Translations under genes and position numbers: made by a program
The notes under the pieces: model-generated
Databases searched by the model: none
Told to the model about the DNA's origin: nothing
The model's input: the letters and a program-made list of their open reading frames with translations, nothing else
Assembly: GCA_937920455.1 (NCBI GenBank)
Contig: CALETX010000106.1
Span: forward strand, 1 to 5,430
Origin: an uncultured bacterium
Lineage (GTDB): Bacteria; Verrucomicrobiota; Kiritimatiellia; UBA8416; CALETX01
Reading direction: 5' to 3'
DNA: 5,430 nucleotides
Shown: positions 1 to 5,430 of the stretch, one piece after another
Position numbering within the stretch: position 1 is the first letter of the stretch
Layout of the letters: every line of letters begins with the position of its first letter

Positions 1-2
1 TG

Positions 3-65
3 GCCCGTGCGAGGGAACTTGTATATGTGCCCGATGTGGTGAGGCTTCTTAGCAAGCCGAGGTAG
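3..65 (+). CDS. C-terminal end of an unidentified upstream gene (partial)
   Basis: An open frame runs from the left edge of the window to a TAG stop at 63-65 and encodes about 20 residues ending in VVRLLSKPR. The other two forward frames also stop within the first 52 bases (TGA at 40-42, TAG at 50-52). This frame is preferred because it is open the longest and its residue mix (ELVYVPDVVRLL) looks like a normal protein end. A GAGG at 59-62 overlaps its end and could serve as a ribosome binding site for a start at 71. Too little is visible to name a family. Its position before a polysaccharide operon makes a sugar-nucleotide or glycan gene plausible, but that is only inference. Confidence 0.45.
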   Translation, partial: ARARELVYVPDVVRLLSKPR

Positions 66-70
66 CACCG

Positions 71-160
71 ATGGTTGATGCTGCATCATCTGAATCTGTG
101 TCACCATATAGCTTGCTGGATCGCTGGATGCGGGCGCGAGCTTATTTGGGAGCAAGATAA
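71..160 (+). other. Mini-ORF of 29 codons with a well-placed Shine-Dalgarno; possible gene remnant or leader peptide
   Basis: ATG at 71 follows a GAGG (59-62) with an 8-nt spacer, a good ribosome-binding arrangement that overlaps the stop of the preceding frame. The peptide is short (ends LLDRWMRARAYLGAR) and stops at TAA 158-160. The basic, aromatic SLLDRWMRARAY stretch loosely resembles the first residues of some class I SAM-dependent methyltransferases, but no SAM-binding motif follows in any frame before the next gene. It could be a decayed gene start, a leader peptide or chance. The stop overlaps the ATG of the next mini-ORF by one base (TAATG). I am not confident that it is expressed. 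Confidence 0.25.
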
Positions 161-261
161 TGCGGCGTCGGAGAGACGCTTCGTTCGAGGCGTGGAGGCG
201 CACAAGTGGTTTGCTGCTTGTCTCGCGCATAACGCACGGGGACGGAGTCTATCTTTCTTAA
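160..261 (+). other. Mini-ORF of 33 codons ending directly against the wecA start
   Basis: ATG at 160 shares its A with the TAA of the preceding mini-ORF. The frame ends at TAA 259-261, and ATG of the WecA-like gene is the next codon (262), in the same frame. The peptide starts MRRRRDASFEAWRR and has no recognised motif. An open frame of this length is expected fairly often by chance, so this is a weak candidate. If translated, it would deliver terminating ribosomes right at the wecA start, whose own Shine-Dalgarno (GGAG, 244-247) sits unusually far away at 14 nt. An imperfect hairpin (GCGTC 165-169 with GACGC 175-179) lies near its 5' end and has no T-tract. Confidence 0.15.
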
Positions 262-1761
262 ATGACTGCTGTGCTGGGATGTTTCGTGGTGGGCGCCCTT
301 GCCAGTCTTTTGGCGACAAGAGCGATCATAGCCTTTGCTTGGCGGCTGAAGATTCTGGACTGGCCGGACGGCTGGCGGAAACTCCATCCAGCGCCTGTTC
401 CACGCCTCGGCGGGCTTGGGATAATGGCGGCGGTCATTGTTCCCATTTCGTTTCTGCTCTTTTTCCCCAAGATGAGCGCAGTTTCTCTTGTTCTTGAAAG
501 GGAAATTGCAACTGTGACATCGCTTCTTGCGTTGTCAGCGCTTTCAACGGCTCTGGGTGCTGTGGACGACATAGTCGGGCTGAGGGCCAAGGTAAAGCTG
601 GCGGCTCAAATAGGGATCGGCATGCTTGCCTATTTGGCAGGTTTTCAGATTCAGGCCGTCAACACCCTCTTCGGCGGTGTCTGGAACCTCGGTGTTTTTT
701 CCATGCCTATTACCATTCTGTGGTTCGTAGGATGTATGAATGCTGTTAACCTTCTGGATGGTCTCGATGGCCTGGCGGCTGGAGCAGTATTGTTTGTTTG
801 TCTTACACTAATATTGGTCAGCATGCATTTCTTCAATGTTCTTGCAATGCTGCTTCTTGCCTCGGTAAGCGGGGCGATTCTGGGGTTCCTTGTTTTCAAC
901 TTTCCACCTGCCAGAGTTTTTTTGGGCGATTCCGGCAGCCTTTTGCTGGGAACCTTGGTGGCTATCCTGTCTCTGGTGGGAACATCAAGAAAAGCGGAAA
1001 CCGCTGTCGGACTTTTGATTCCCCTTGTTGCTCTTGGTCTGCCCATTTTTGATACAGGTCTGGCCATTTTGCGGCGTTGGTACAAGAAACTGCCTATTGC
1101 CGAACCGGACAGAAGGCATATTCACCACGTGCTTGTTGCTATGGGTTACACCCAACGCAGGACCGTATTGTTGCTGTACGGCGTGAGCGTTCTGTTGTGT
1201 ATTGCAGCTCTCATAATCACCCTGGGCCGGAATGAAGCCACGATTATCATCATAGGATCGCTGATCATAGTTGCCATTGTCGCCACGAGGGTGTTTACGG
1301 GTTTGAGCTTCAGGGATATAGTAAACCGTATTCATTCTGCAAACAGTGAGCGGGAAGCAGCACGAACAGCAAGGCATGTGGTTAGCCGCGTGATCCGGCA
1401 GTTGGGTAGTGTTGTGTCCGATCAAGACGCATGGAAGTTCTGCTGCGAAGCATTTGCCGCGTTGAATGTTCTAAATGCCAAACTTGTTGTGCGACGGGGC
1501 AGCAATGTTGTGAACTTCTCGTGGGAACGGGACGAAACAGGGGGAAGCGCGAAAGCAAAAATGACTGGCGACACATGTTCGATAAGGCTTGGGATGTCGG
1601 CATCGCACGGAGAAAGTGGGCACATTGAGATTGTGAAGGCGTTGGTTGTACCGATGCCGGCCTCAGACATCCTGACTTTGTTAAAAGAGCTGAGGGACGC
1701 CCTGGTCGAGCGCGAGCAATCGCTGGCAGGGCGTTTTGGTCAGGACGGCGCGAGGGGATAG
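262..1761 (+). CDS. wecA: WecA/TagO-family polyprenyl-phosphate sugar-1-phosphate transferase with a C-terminal cytoplasmic extension
   Basis: This 499-residue integral membrane protein belongs to the MraY/WecA/TagO/WbpL family, which transfers a HexNAc-1-phosphate from a UDP-sugar to undecaprenyl phosphate, the first step of many surface glycans. Visible family landmarks are RKLHPAPVPRLGG (39-51), the VDD pair (D102, D103) followed by a KxxxQ segment (112-116), NAVNLLDGLDGL (160-171), FLGDSGS (220-226), D264 and the HIHH motif (286-289). About ten or eleven hydrophobic segments fill residues 1-346. Family members are usually around 350 residues. Here residues ~347-499 form an additional soluble tail with a charged helical start and a helical end. 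The ATG at 262 is the first possible start, because TAA lies immediately upstream, and the N-terminus matches the family. Ten bases separate it from the permease gene. The donor is probably UDP-GlcNAc or a related HexNAc, but sequence alone does not settle this, so the symbol stands for the family. Confidence 0.93.
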   Translation: MTAVLGCFVVGALASLLATRAIIAFAWRLKILDWPDGWRKLHPAPVPRLGGLGIMAAVIVPISFLLFFPKMSAVSLVLEREIATVTSLLALSALSTALGAVDDIVGLRAKVKLAAQIGIGMLAYLAGFQIQAVNTLFGGVWNLGVFSMPITILWFVGCMNAVNLLDGLDGLAAGAVLFVCLTLILVSMHFFNVLAMLLLASVSGAILGFLVFNFPPARVFLGDSGSLLLGTLVAILSLVGTSRKAETAVGLLIPLVALGLPIFDTGLAILRRWYKKLPIAEPDRRHIHHVLVAMGYTQRRTVLLLYGVSVLLCIAALIITLGRNEATIIIIGSLIIVAIVATRVFTGLSFRDIVNRIHSANSEREAARTARHVVSRVIRQLGSVVSDQDAWKFCCEAFAALNVLNAKLVVRRGSNVVNFSWERDETGGSAKAKMTGDTCSIRLGMSASHGESGHIEIVKALVVPMPASDILTLLKELRDALVEREQSLAGRFGQDGARG

Positions 1762-1771
1762 CTGCCTCGGT

Positions 1772-2599
1772 ATGTCGGACACGACTCTTATAAAGGTTAT
1801 CCGGCCGCCTCGCGGGTGGTGGAGTATCAATTGGGCGGAGATCTGGCGGTACAGGGAACTGCTGTTTTTCCTGGCCTGGCGCGACGTAAAGGTTCGGTAC
1901 AAACAGACGACGCTCGGCATTTTATGGGCATTCATCCAGCCGTTTGTGCAACTTGTCATTTTCAGCATTGTGTTTGGGCGGTTCGCAAAGATGAACTCAG
2001 ACGGTCTGCCTTATCCGGTCTTTGCTTACGCTGGTCTTTTGCCATGGCATTTTTTTGCAGAGACGCTGAACAGAAGCAGTGGCAGCGTTCTTGGCAGTAC
2101 TTCTCTGATCACAAAGGTTTATTTTCCTCGTTTGATAATTCCCATAGCTGCGTCGGTCAGTTGCTGTGTTGATTTTCTCATCGCAATCGGGATTCTGGTT
2201 GGGCTGATGGTGTATTATGGAATATTTCCGGGTTTTGGTATTCTGGCGGTACCACTTCTTATTGTGCTTACTTTGATGCCTGCATTGGGTGCAGGGATTC
2301 TTCTGAGCGCGCTTACGGTAATGTTCAGGGACGTAAAATACGTGGTGCCGTTTGCTGTGCAAGCGTGGTTTTTTGCGACGCCAGTAGTGTACTCGGTATC
2401 GGTTGTGCCGGCAAGGTATCGTTGGGTATTCATGCTGAACCCTATGAGCGGCGTGGTTAGTGCTTACCGAGCTGCCCTGCTTGGCACCAGTTTTCATTGG
2501 ACTTATGCGGCTCTAACGCTGGTGCTTGGAATTGTTTTGCTGGCGTGGGGACTCTTCTTGTTCCGGAGAATGGAACGATATTTCGCTGATGTTATATGA
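1772..2599 (+). CDS. wzm: ABC-2 type polysaccharide export permease (Wzm)
   Basis: This 275-residue membrane subunit belongs to an ABC transporter that exports undecaprenyl-linked O-antigen or a similar glycan across the inner membrane. It has the standard layout: a short cytoplasmic start (IRPPRGWWSINWAEIW, 10-25), an amphipathic interface helix with RELLFFLAWRDVKVRYKQT (28-46), a first membrane segment with LGILWAFIQP (48-57), the FAYAGLLPWHFF loop (84-95), the KVYFPR segment (115-120), several further hydrophobic helices, and the NPMSGVVSAYR element (223-233) before the last helix and an Arg-rich end. Length is typical for the family. ATG 1772 was chosen over an upstream TTG at 1736 because it fits the family N-terminus and avoids a 26-base overlap with wecA. 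A GAGGGG (1752-1757) lies 14 nt upstream, longer than ideal, and touches the wecA stop. Its ATPase partner is encoded downstream. Confidence 0.95.
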   Translation: MSDTTLIKVIRPPRGWWSINWAEIWRYRELLFFLAWRDVKVRYKQTTLGILWAFIQPFVQLVIFSIVFGRFAKMNSDGLPYPVFAYAGLLPWHFFAETLNRSSGSVLGSTSLITKVYFPRLIIPIAASVSCCVDFLIAIGILVGLMVYYGIFPGFGILAVPLLIVLTLMPALGAGILLSALTVMFRDVKYVVPFAVQAWFFATPVVYSVSVVPARYRWVFMLNPMSGVVSAYRAALLGTSFHWTYAALTLVLGIVLLAWGLFLFRRMERYFADVI

Positions 2600-2612
2600 T
2601 GGCATAGCAAGC

Positions 2613-2675
2613 ATGAGAGAAAGCATCGGCAATGCGGCTGATCAAATCTGCTATAATATACACACGCTGCTATGA
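2613..2675 (+). other. 20-codon ORF whose stop overlaps the wzt start (ATGA)
   Basis: A frame from ATG 2613 to TGA 2673-2675 encodes a 20-residue peptide beginning MRESIGNAADQ. Its TGA overlaps the wzt ATG (2672-2674) in the ATGA arrangement used for translational coupling. No good Shine-Dalgarno precedes it, and frames of this length arise easily by chance. It is recorded because wzt itself has no visible ribosome binding site. Transcripts started at the extended -10 element at 2649-2657 would not contain this ORF; only read-through from wzm would. Confidence 0.2.
2649..2657 (+). promoter_or_regulatory. Candidate extended -10 promoter (TGCTATAAT) upstream of wzt
   Basis: The sequence TGC followed by a perfect TATAAT (2652-2657) is a consensus extended -10 element for the housekeeping sigma factor. 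The hexamer 16-18 bp upstream (around 2628-2635) matches TTGACA poorly, which extended -10 promoters tolerate. Transcription would be expected to begin near 2664, about eight bases before the wzt ATG, giving an almost leaderless message. It lies in the only sizeable spacer inside the operon, which supports a real role. A chance match in this AT-rich patch cannot be excluded. Confidence 0.45.
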
Positions 2676-3919
2676 AAGAACCTGTCATCAAGGTTCGTAG
2701 ACTTGGCAAGAAATACCGGATTGGGCTTCGCCGGGAACGTTACAGAACATTGCGTGATGTAATTGGCGAGTGGCTCTCGCATCAGGGGATGGCCAGTGGG
2801 ACCGCAGATGATGAGATATGGGCACTTCGGGATGTTTCTTTTGATGTGCATGAAGGGGAAGTGTTGGGGATCATAGGCCGGAATGGCGCCGGAAAAAGCA
2901 CTCTGCTCAAGATCCTTGCGCAGATCACGTATCCGACCGAGGGCGAGGTCGAGATAAGGGGGCGGGTAGGGAGTCTGTTGGAGGTCGGAACGGGTTTCCA
3001 TCCGGAGCTGACAGGCAGAGAGAATATTTTTCTGAACGGCGCGATTCTAGGCATGACCAGGCCTGAGATAACCAGGAAATTTGATCAGATAGTAGCGTTT
3101 GCGGAGGTTGACAAATTTTTGGACACGCCAATAAAACGCTATTCGAGCGGCATGCAGATGCGCCTTGCCTTTGCAGTGGCTGCGCATCTGGATCCTGAAA
3201 TCTTGTTGGTAGACGAGGTCCTTGCCGTGGGAGATGTGGCATTTCAAAAAAAGTGTCTGAACAAAATGGACGAGGTGACCACCAAAGGCCGAACTGTGTT
3301 GCTGGTCAGTCATAATCTTGAAGCCATTCAACATTTATGCAGGAGAGCGTTGCTTATTGACAGAGGTGCAATTGTCAGGATTGGCGATCCAGAGCAGGTA
3401 TGCGATTTTTATAGGCAGCTTGTTCAAGGAGCCGATGGCAATAGGGCATTTTCTTATGAAGGAGGAAACTACAAAATCCGTTCGGTGGTTATAGAAGGTG
3501 AAGGCGGCATTTTGAAAACGTTTGCTCCGGCAGTGATAACGGCAGATGTTGCGTTTGCAAAAAAATGCAGTGATCCGCACGTTCATCTTTTTTTTCGCAA
3601 TGCTGATGGGACCAACATTTTTGGATTGGGGTCAGGAGATCTGGCCGGTCAAACCGTCGTTCAAGCTTCGGAGAGTTTCAGATTTGTCTTCAGAATAGAC
3701 GAGATGCCTCTTCTCAGTGGAGACTATCAGCTCGGTGTTAAAGTGCGTAGCTATGATCTGGGCATAAACGAGATAGTCCCGGTGGAGTTTCCGTTCAGAG
3801 TGTCGCAAACGCCCGTTTACGGCACTACTCCGGTTTCTACCCGTTGGCATGGTAATGTGGGCGTGAGGGCATCTGTTCAGATTCTGCCTTCACGAGACTT
3901 GAAGGTTCAAGGTGCCTGA
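2672..3919 (+). CDS. wzt: Polysaccharide ABC exporter ATPase with C-terminal carbohydrate-binding domain (Wzt)
   Basis: This 415-residue protein is the ATP-binding subunit that pairs with the Wzm permease. The nucleotide-binding domain spans about residues 5-250, with Walker A GRNGAGKST (69-77), the subfamily segment EVGTGFHPELTGREN (104-118), signature YSSGMQ (157-162), Walker B ILLVDE (177-182), D-loop AVGD (185-188) and switch histidine H214 in SHN. The W50-AL start of the fold after a basic N-terminal extension is typical of the Wzt/TagH group. Residues ~256-405 form a beta-rich tail with GTNIFGLGS (313-321) and LLSGDYQLGVKV (347-358), matching the Wzt C-terminal glycan-recognition fold that selects the finished chain. 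ATG 2672 is preferred because an in-frame stop lies just upstream (TAA 2654-2656) and the N-terminus aligns with the family. No Shine-Dalgarno is visible before it. The 3' end overlaps the next gene by 8 bases. Confidence 0.95.
   Translation: MKEPVIKVRRLGKKYRIGLRRERYRTLRDVIGEWLSHQGMASGTADDEIWALRDVSFDVHEGEVLGIIGRNGAGKSTLLKILAQITYPTEGEVEIRGRVGSLLEVGTGFHPELTGRENIFLNGAILGMTRPEITRKFDQIVAFAEVDKFLDTPIKRYSSGMQMRLAFAVAAHLDPEILLVDEVLAVGDVAFQKKCLNKMDEVTTKGRTVLLVSHNLEAIQHLCRRALLIDRGAIVRIGDPEQVCDFYRQLVQGADGNRAFSYEGGNYKIRSVVIEGEGGILKTFAPAVITADVAFAKKCSDPHVHLFFRNADGTNIFGLGSGDLAGQTVVQASESFRFVFRIDEMPLLSGDYQLGVKVRSYDLGINEIVPVEFPFRVSQTPVYGTTPVSTRWHGNVGVRASVQILPSRDLKVQGA
3901..3905 (+). promoter_or_regulatory. 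Ribosome binding site for the GTG-started glycosyltransferase
   Basis: GAAGG lies six bases before GTG 3912, inside the last codons of wzt. It supports the GTG start, which gives the expected family N-terminus beginning with PDISIIIPTRNR, and the 8-base overlap suggests translational coupling with wzt. Confidence 0.6.
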
Positions 3920-4820
3920 CATTAGTATCATCATACCTACCAGGAATCGTAGTGCGTTGCTCAAGAAAGCATTGCAAAGCCTATCCAGCCAACGCATGCC
4001 TCCGGAAATCAGCATAGAGCTGGTGGTGGTAGACAATGGGAGTTCGGATTCGACCGCGAGCGTCGTCGCTGCGTTTGCCAAAAACACTTCCTTTCCTGTG
4101 CGGATGGTCATTGAGCCTCACGTTGGCTTGAATTATGCGCGCAATAGAGGCATCAAGGAGGCAAAGTCTGAGATAATTTGCTTTGGAGACGATGATCTTG
4201 TCACTGGAGGTGAATGGATTGAGGGCTGGATTGAAGCAGCTTTCAGCATTTTTAAACCCGACTGCGTTGTTGGGCCTGTGGAACCTGACTTTGAGATTAC
4301 GCCTCCAAATTATATTACCCAGCGTGTGCTTGCGTCTGTTACTTCGTCTTATTCTTTGCGGGGAGCACATGCCAAGGTTCTTGCAGGATCTGATGCGAGT
4401 CAGATACGCGGCTGTAATTTTGCGGTGAAGAAATCGGTGGCTATTGAGACAGGCGGATTTGATGAGAGGCTGGACAGAATGGGGTCGGGGCTGCTTGCAG
4501 GAGGAGAGTGGGAATTTGGCGAACGTCTTGTGCGCGCAGGCAAGAAGATTGTCTATGAGCCAAGATGCAGAGTTCAGCATTTCATTTCAGCTGAGAAGCT
4601 CAGTCGTTCTCATTTGAGGGCCAGGTGGAGAGGTTTTGGAAAGACACGTAAACGCATGATGGAGATAAAAGGCATAAAGTTTCGCTTTCGAGATAAGGTT
4701 CACATTGCGAGGCATCTAGTATTTCATGTTGCTGGCTGGATTTGGCTGCTGGCGCGTGGACGCATTCAGGATGCTTTTGAGAAGGAACTCCTCGTTTGGC
4801 AGGATGTGGGCATGATTTAG
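3912..4820 (+). CDS. Family 2 (GT-A) glycosyltransferase
   Basis: A 302-residue glycosyltransferase that probably adds a sugar from a nucleotide donor to the growing lipid-linked glycan on the cytoplasmic side of the membrane. GT2 features in order: ISIIIPTRNR (4-13), VVVDNGSSDST (38-48) with donor-binding D41, VGLNYARNRGI (71-81), the metal-binding acidic cluster FGDDDL (91-96), RGCNFAVKK (166-174), GGFDERL (181-187), and LLAGGEWEFGERLVRAG (194-210). In this last segment E199 takes the place of the usual catalytic acid. The tail (about 230-302) is basic, with one hydrophobic patch (VFHVAGWIWLL, 270-280) that may dock on the membrane. It starts with GTG, overlaps wzt by 8 bases and is followed after 15 bases by another GT2 gene in the same frame. 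Donor, acceptor and linkage cannot be read from the sequence. Confidence 0.93.
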   Translation: MPDISIIIPTRNRSALLKKALQSLSSQRMPPEISIELVVVDNGSSDSTASVVAAFAKNTSFPVRMVIEPHVGLNYARNRGIKEAKSEIICFGDDDLVTGGEWIEGWIEAAFSIFKPDCVVGPVEPDFEITPPNYITQRVLASVTSSYSLRGAHAKVLAGSDASQIRGCNFAVKKSVAIETGGFDERLDRMGSGLLAGGEWEFGERLVRAGKKIVYEPRCRVQHFISAEKLSRSHLRARWRGFGKTRKRMMEIKGIKFRFRDKVHIARHLVFHVAGWIWLLARGRIQDAFEKELLVWQDVGMI

Positions 4821-4824
4821 GGGT

Positions 4825-4830
4825 GGCAGG
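4825..4830 (+). promoter_or_regulatory. Ribosome binding site for the second glycosyltransferase
   Basis: GGCAGG ends five bases before GTG 4836 in the 15-base gap after the first glycosyltransferase stop. A second G-rich run (AGGGGTGG, 4819-4826) lies just upstream. GTG 4836 is the only usable start codon between the preceding in-frame TAG (4818-4820) and the conserved N-terminus, so the start is well constrained. Confidence 0.5.
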
Positions 4831-4835
4831 CATCG

Positions 4836-5430
4836 GTGGGTTTCGAGCCTCGAGTTACGATAGTCATACCATGCTTTAACTGCGCTGGTTTCATACAGGA
4901 CGCTGTCAGAAGCGCTCTGGCTCAAACCTATCCCAATACAGAGGTATATGTTATTGACGATGGGTCAACAGATTCGAGTGTAGAGGAGGTGAAGGCGTTC
5001 GGCGATAGGGTCACACTATATACTCAGCCACACTCCGGAGGGGCGGCGGCAAGAAACAAGGGTATTGAACTAGCTAGAGGAGAATACATTCAGTTCCTGG
5101 ATGCTGACGACGAGCTCTATCCGACAAAGATTGAGAAACACATCGACTTCATCAGATCCCACCGTGGTCTGCCTGGAAGTGCTGTGACTTTCTGTGATTA
5201 CACTGTCATTCCTGAAAATGGCGGTCCAGAGCAAATTGTAAGACCAGCAACGGCGCCGCATGACTCGATCGCGTTTGTGCTGAGCCATCAGATATCGGTT
5301 GGCGCTCCTCTGTATCCTCGACAACTTCTTATGGCTGTCGAAGGGTTCAGAGTGGGTCTTCCATGTTCTCAGGAGTTCGATCTTAACCTCCGTCTTGCTG
5401 TTGAAGGGGTAAAGTGGGTCCACGTGCCTG
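4836..5430 (+). CDS. Family 2 (GT-A) glycosyltransferase, 3' end cut by the window
   Basis: The first 198 residues of a second GT2 enzyme are visible and the frame is still open at the window edge. Features in order: RVTIVIPCFN (6-15), SALAQTYPN (26-34), VYVIDDGSTDSS (37-48) with D41/D42 for nucleotide-sugar binding, PHSGGAAARNKGI (65-77), the metal-binding YIQFLDADDEL (84-94), and PCSQEFDLNLRLAVEG (176-191), where E180 occupies the place of the usual catalytic acid in the (E/Q)(D/E)-F/Y-D-L motif. Most of the GT-A domain is therefore present; only the acceptor-side C-terminus is missing. It starts with GTG. It is more like the broad WcaA/chondroitin-synthase type GT2 group than the enzyme next to it, so the two probably make different linkages. 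Role in extending the exported glycan is inferred from context. Confidence 0.9.
   Translation, partial: MGFEPRVTIVIPCFNCAGFIQDAVRSALAQTYPNTEVYVIDDGSTDSSVEEVKAFGDRVTLYTQPHSGGAAARNKGIELARGEYIQFLDADDELYPTKIEKHIDFIRSHRGLPGSAVTFCDYTVIPENGGPEQIVRPATAPHDSIAFVLSHQISVGAPLYPRQLLMAVEGFRVGLPCSQEFDLNLRLAVEGVKWVHVP

Noticed and set aside
156..161. GATAAT as a -10 box for wecA
   Set aside because: There is no recognisable -35 at 16-18 bp, no TG extension, and about 100 bases to the start. It is an ordinary chance match.
165..179. Hairpin GCGTC-GGAGA-GACGC as a possible terminator
   Set aside because: The stem is only 5 bp and no T-tract follows, so it does not look like an intrinsic terminator.
75..497. 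A 140-codon open frame beginning in the gap and running into the WecA gene
   Set aside because: Most of it overlaps wecA in another frame. Its residue content is Cys/His/Arg-rich without motifs, and no ribosome site precedes it. It is a shadow frame.
1736..1771. TTG 1736 as the permease start
   Set aside because: It would add 12 residues unlike the family N-terminus and overlap wecA by 26 bases. ATG 1772 gives the expected beginning.
2609..2635. Repeated AAGCAT (2609-2614 and 2621-2626) and a GCAT/ATGC mini-palindrome as an operator
   Set aside because: The elements are too short and too common to distinguish from chance, with no clear symmetry around the promoter.
3981..4580. A 199-codon open frame on the minus strand inside the first glycosyltransferase gene
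   Set aside because: It is fully antisense to a well-supported GT2 gene, is basic and low in recognisable structure, and has no motif. It is a coding shadow.
1..5430. Search for mobile elements, CRISPR repeats, tRNA/rRNA genes and riboswitches
   Set aside because: No repeat arrays, transposase motifs, tRNA-like folds or conserved RNA motifs were recognised by eye on either strand.

Overview
The window is a compact, single-strand (+) stretch of a cell-surface polysaccharide locus, most likely an O-antigen or related lipid-linked glycan made by the ABC-transporter-dependent pathway. The gene set (polyprenyl-phosphate sugar-1-phosphate transferase, Wzm-type permease, Wzt-type ATPase with a carbohydrate-binding tail, two GT-A glycosyltransferases) points to a Gram-negative or diderm bacterium. 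Base composition looks intermediate and GTG starts are used. Nothing in the sequence fixes the phylum. The permease N-terminus and the long tail on the WecA-like enzyme remind me of proteins from the Verrucomicrobia/Planctomycetes/Deltaproteobacteria range, but this is an impression, not a result.

Layout. Positions 3-65 hold the last 20 codons of an unidentified upstream gene. Positions 66-261 hold no convincing gene, but two mini-ORFs there tile the gap from stop to start up to the next gene. Positions 262-1761 encode a WecA/TagO/WbpL-family enzyme with an extra ~150-residue cytoplasmic tail. Positions 1772-2599 encode the ABC-2 permease (Wzm). Positions 2600-2671 are a 72-bp spacer with a perfect extended -10 element and a 20-codon ORF that overlaps the next start. 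Positions 2672-3919 encode the ATPase (Wzt), 3912-4820 a family-2 glycosyltransferase, and 4836 to the window end a second family-2 glycosyltransferase that is cut off by the window edge.

How the genes would work together (inference from family knowledge). The WecA-like enzyme loads the first sugar phosphate onto undecaprenyl phosphate at the inner face of the membrane. The glycosyltransferases extend the chain in the cytoplasm. Wzm/Wzt flips or extrudes the finished lipid-linked chain to the periplasm, and the C-terminal domain of Wzt selects the right, probably end-modified, glycan. Short gaps and overlaps suggest one operon, with a possible internal promoter in front of wzt.

I do not see an undescribed system here. 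The points worth checking are the WecA tail, the promoter and start arrangement at wzt, the mini-ORFs before wecA, and the specificity of the Wzt tail domain.
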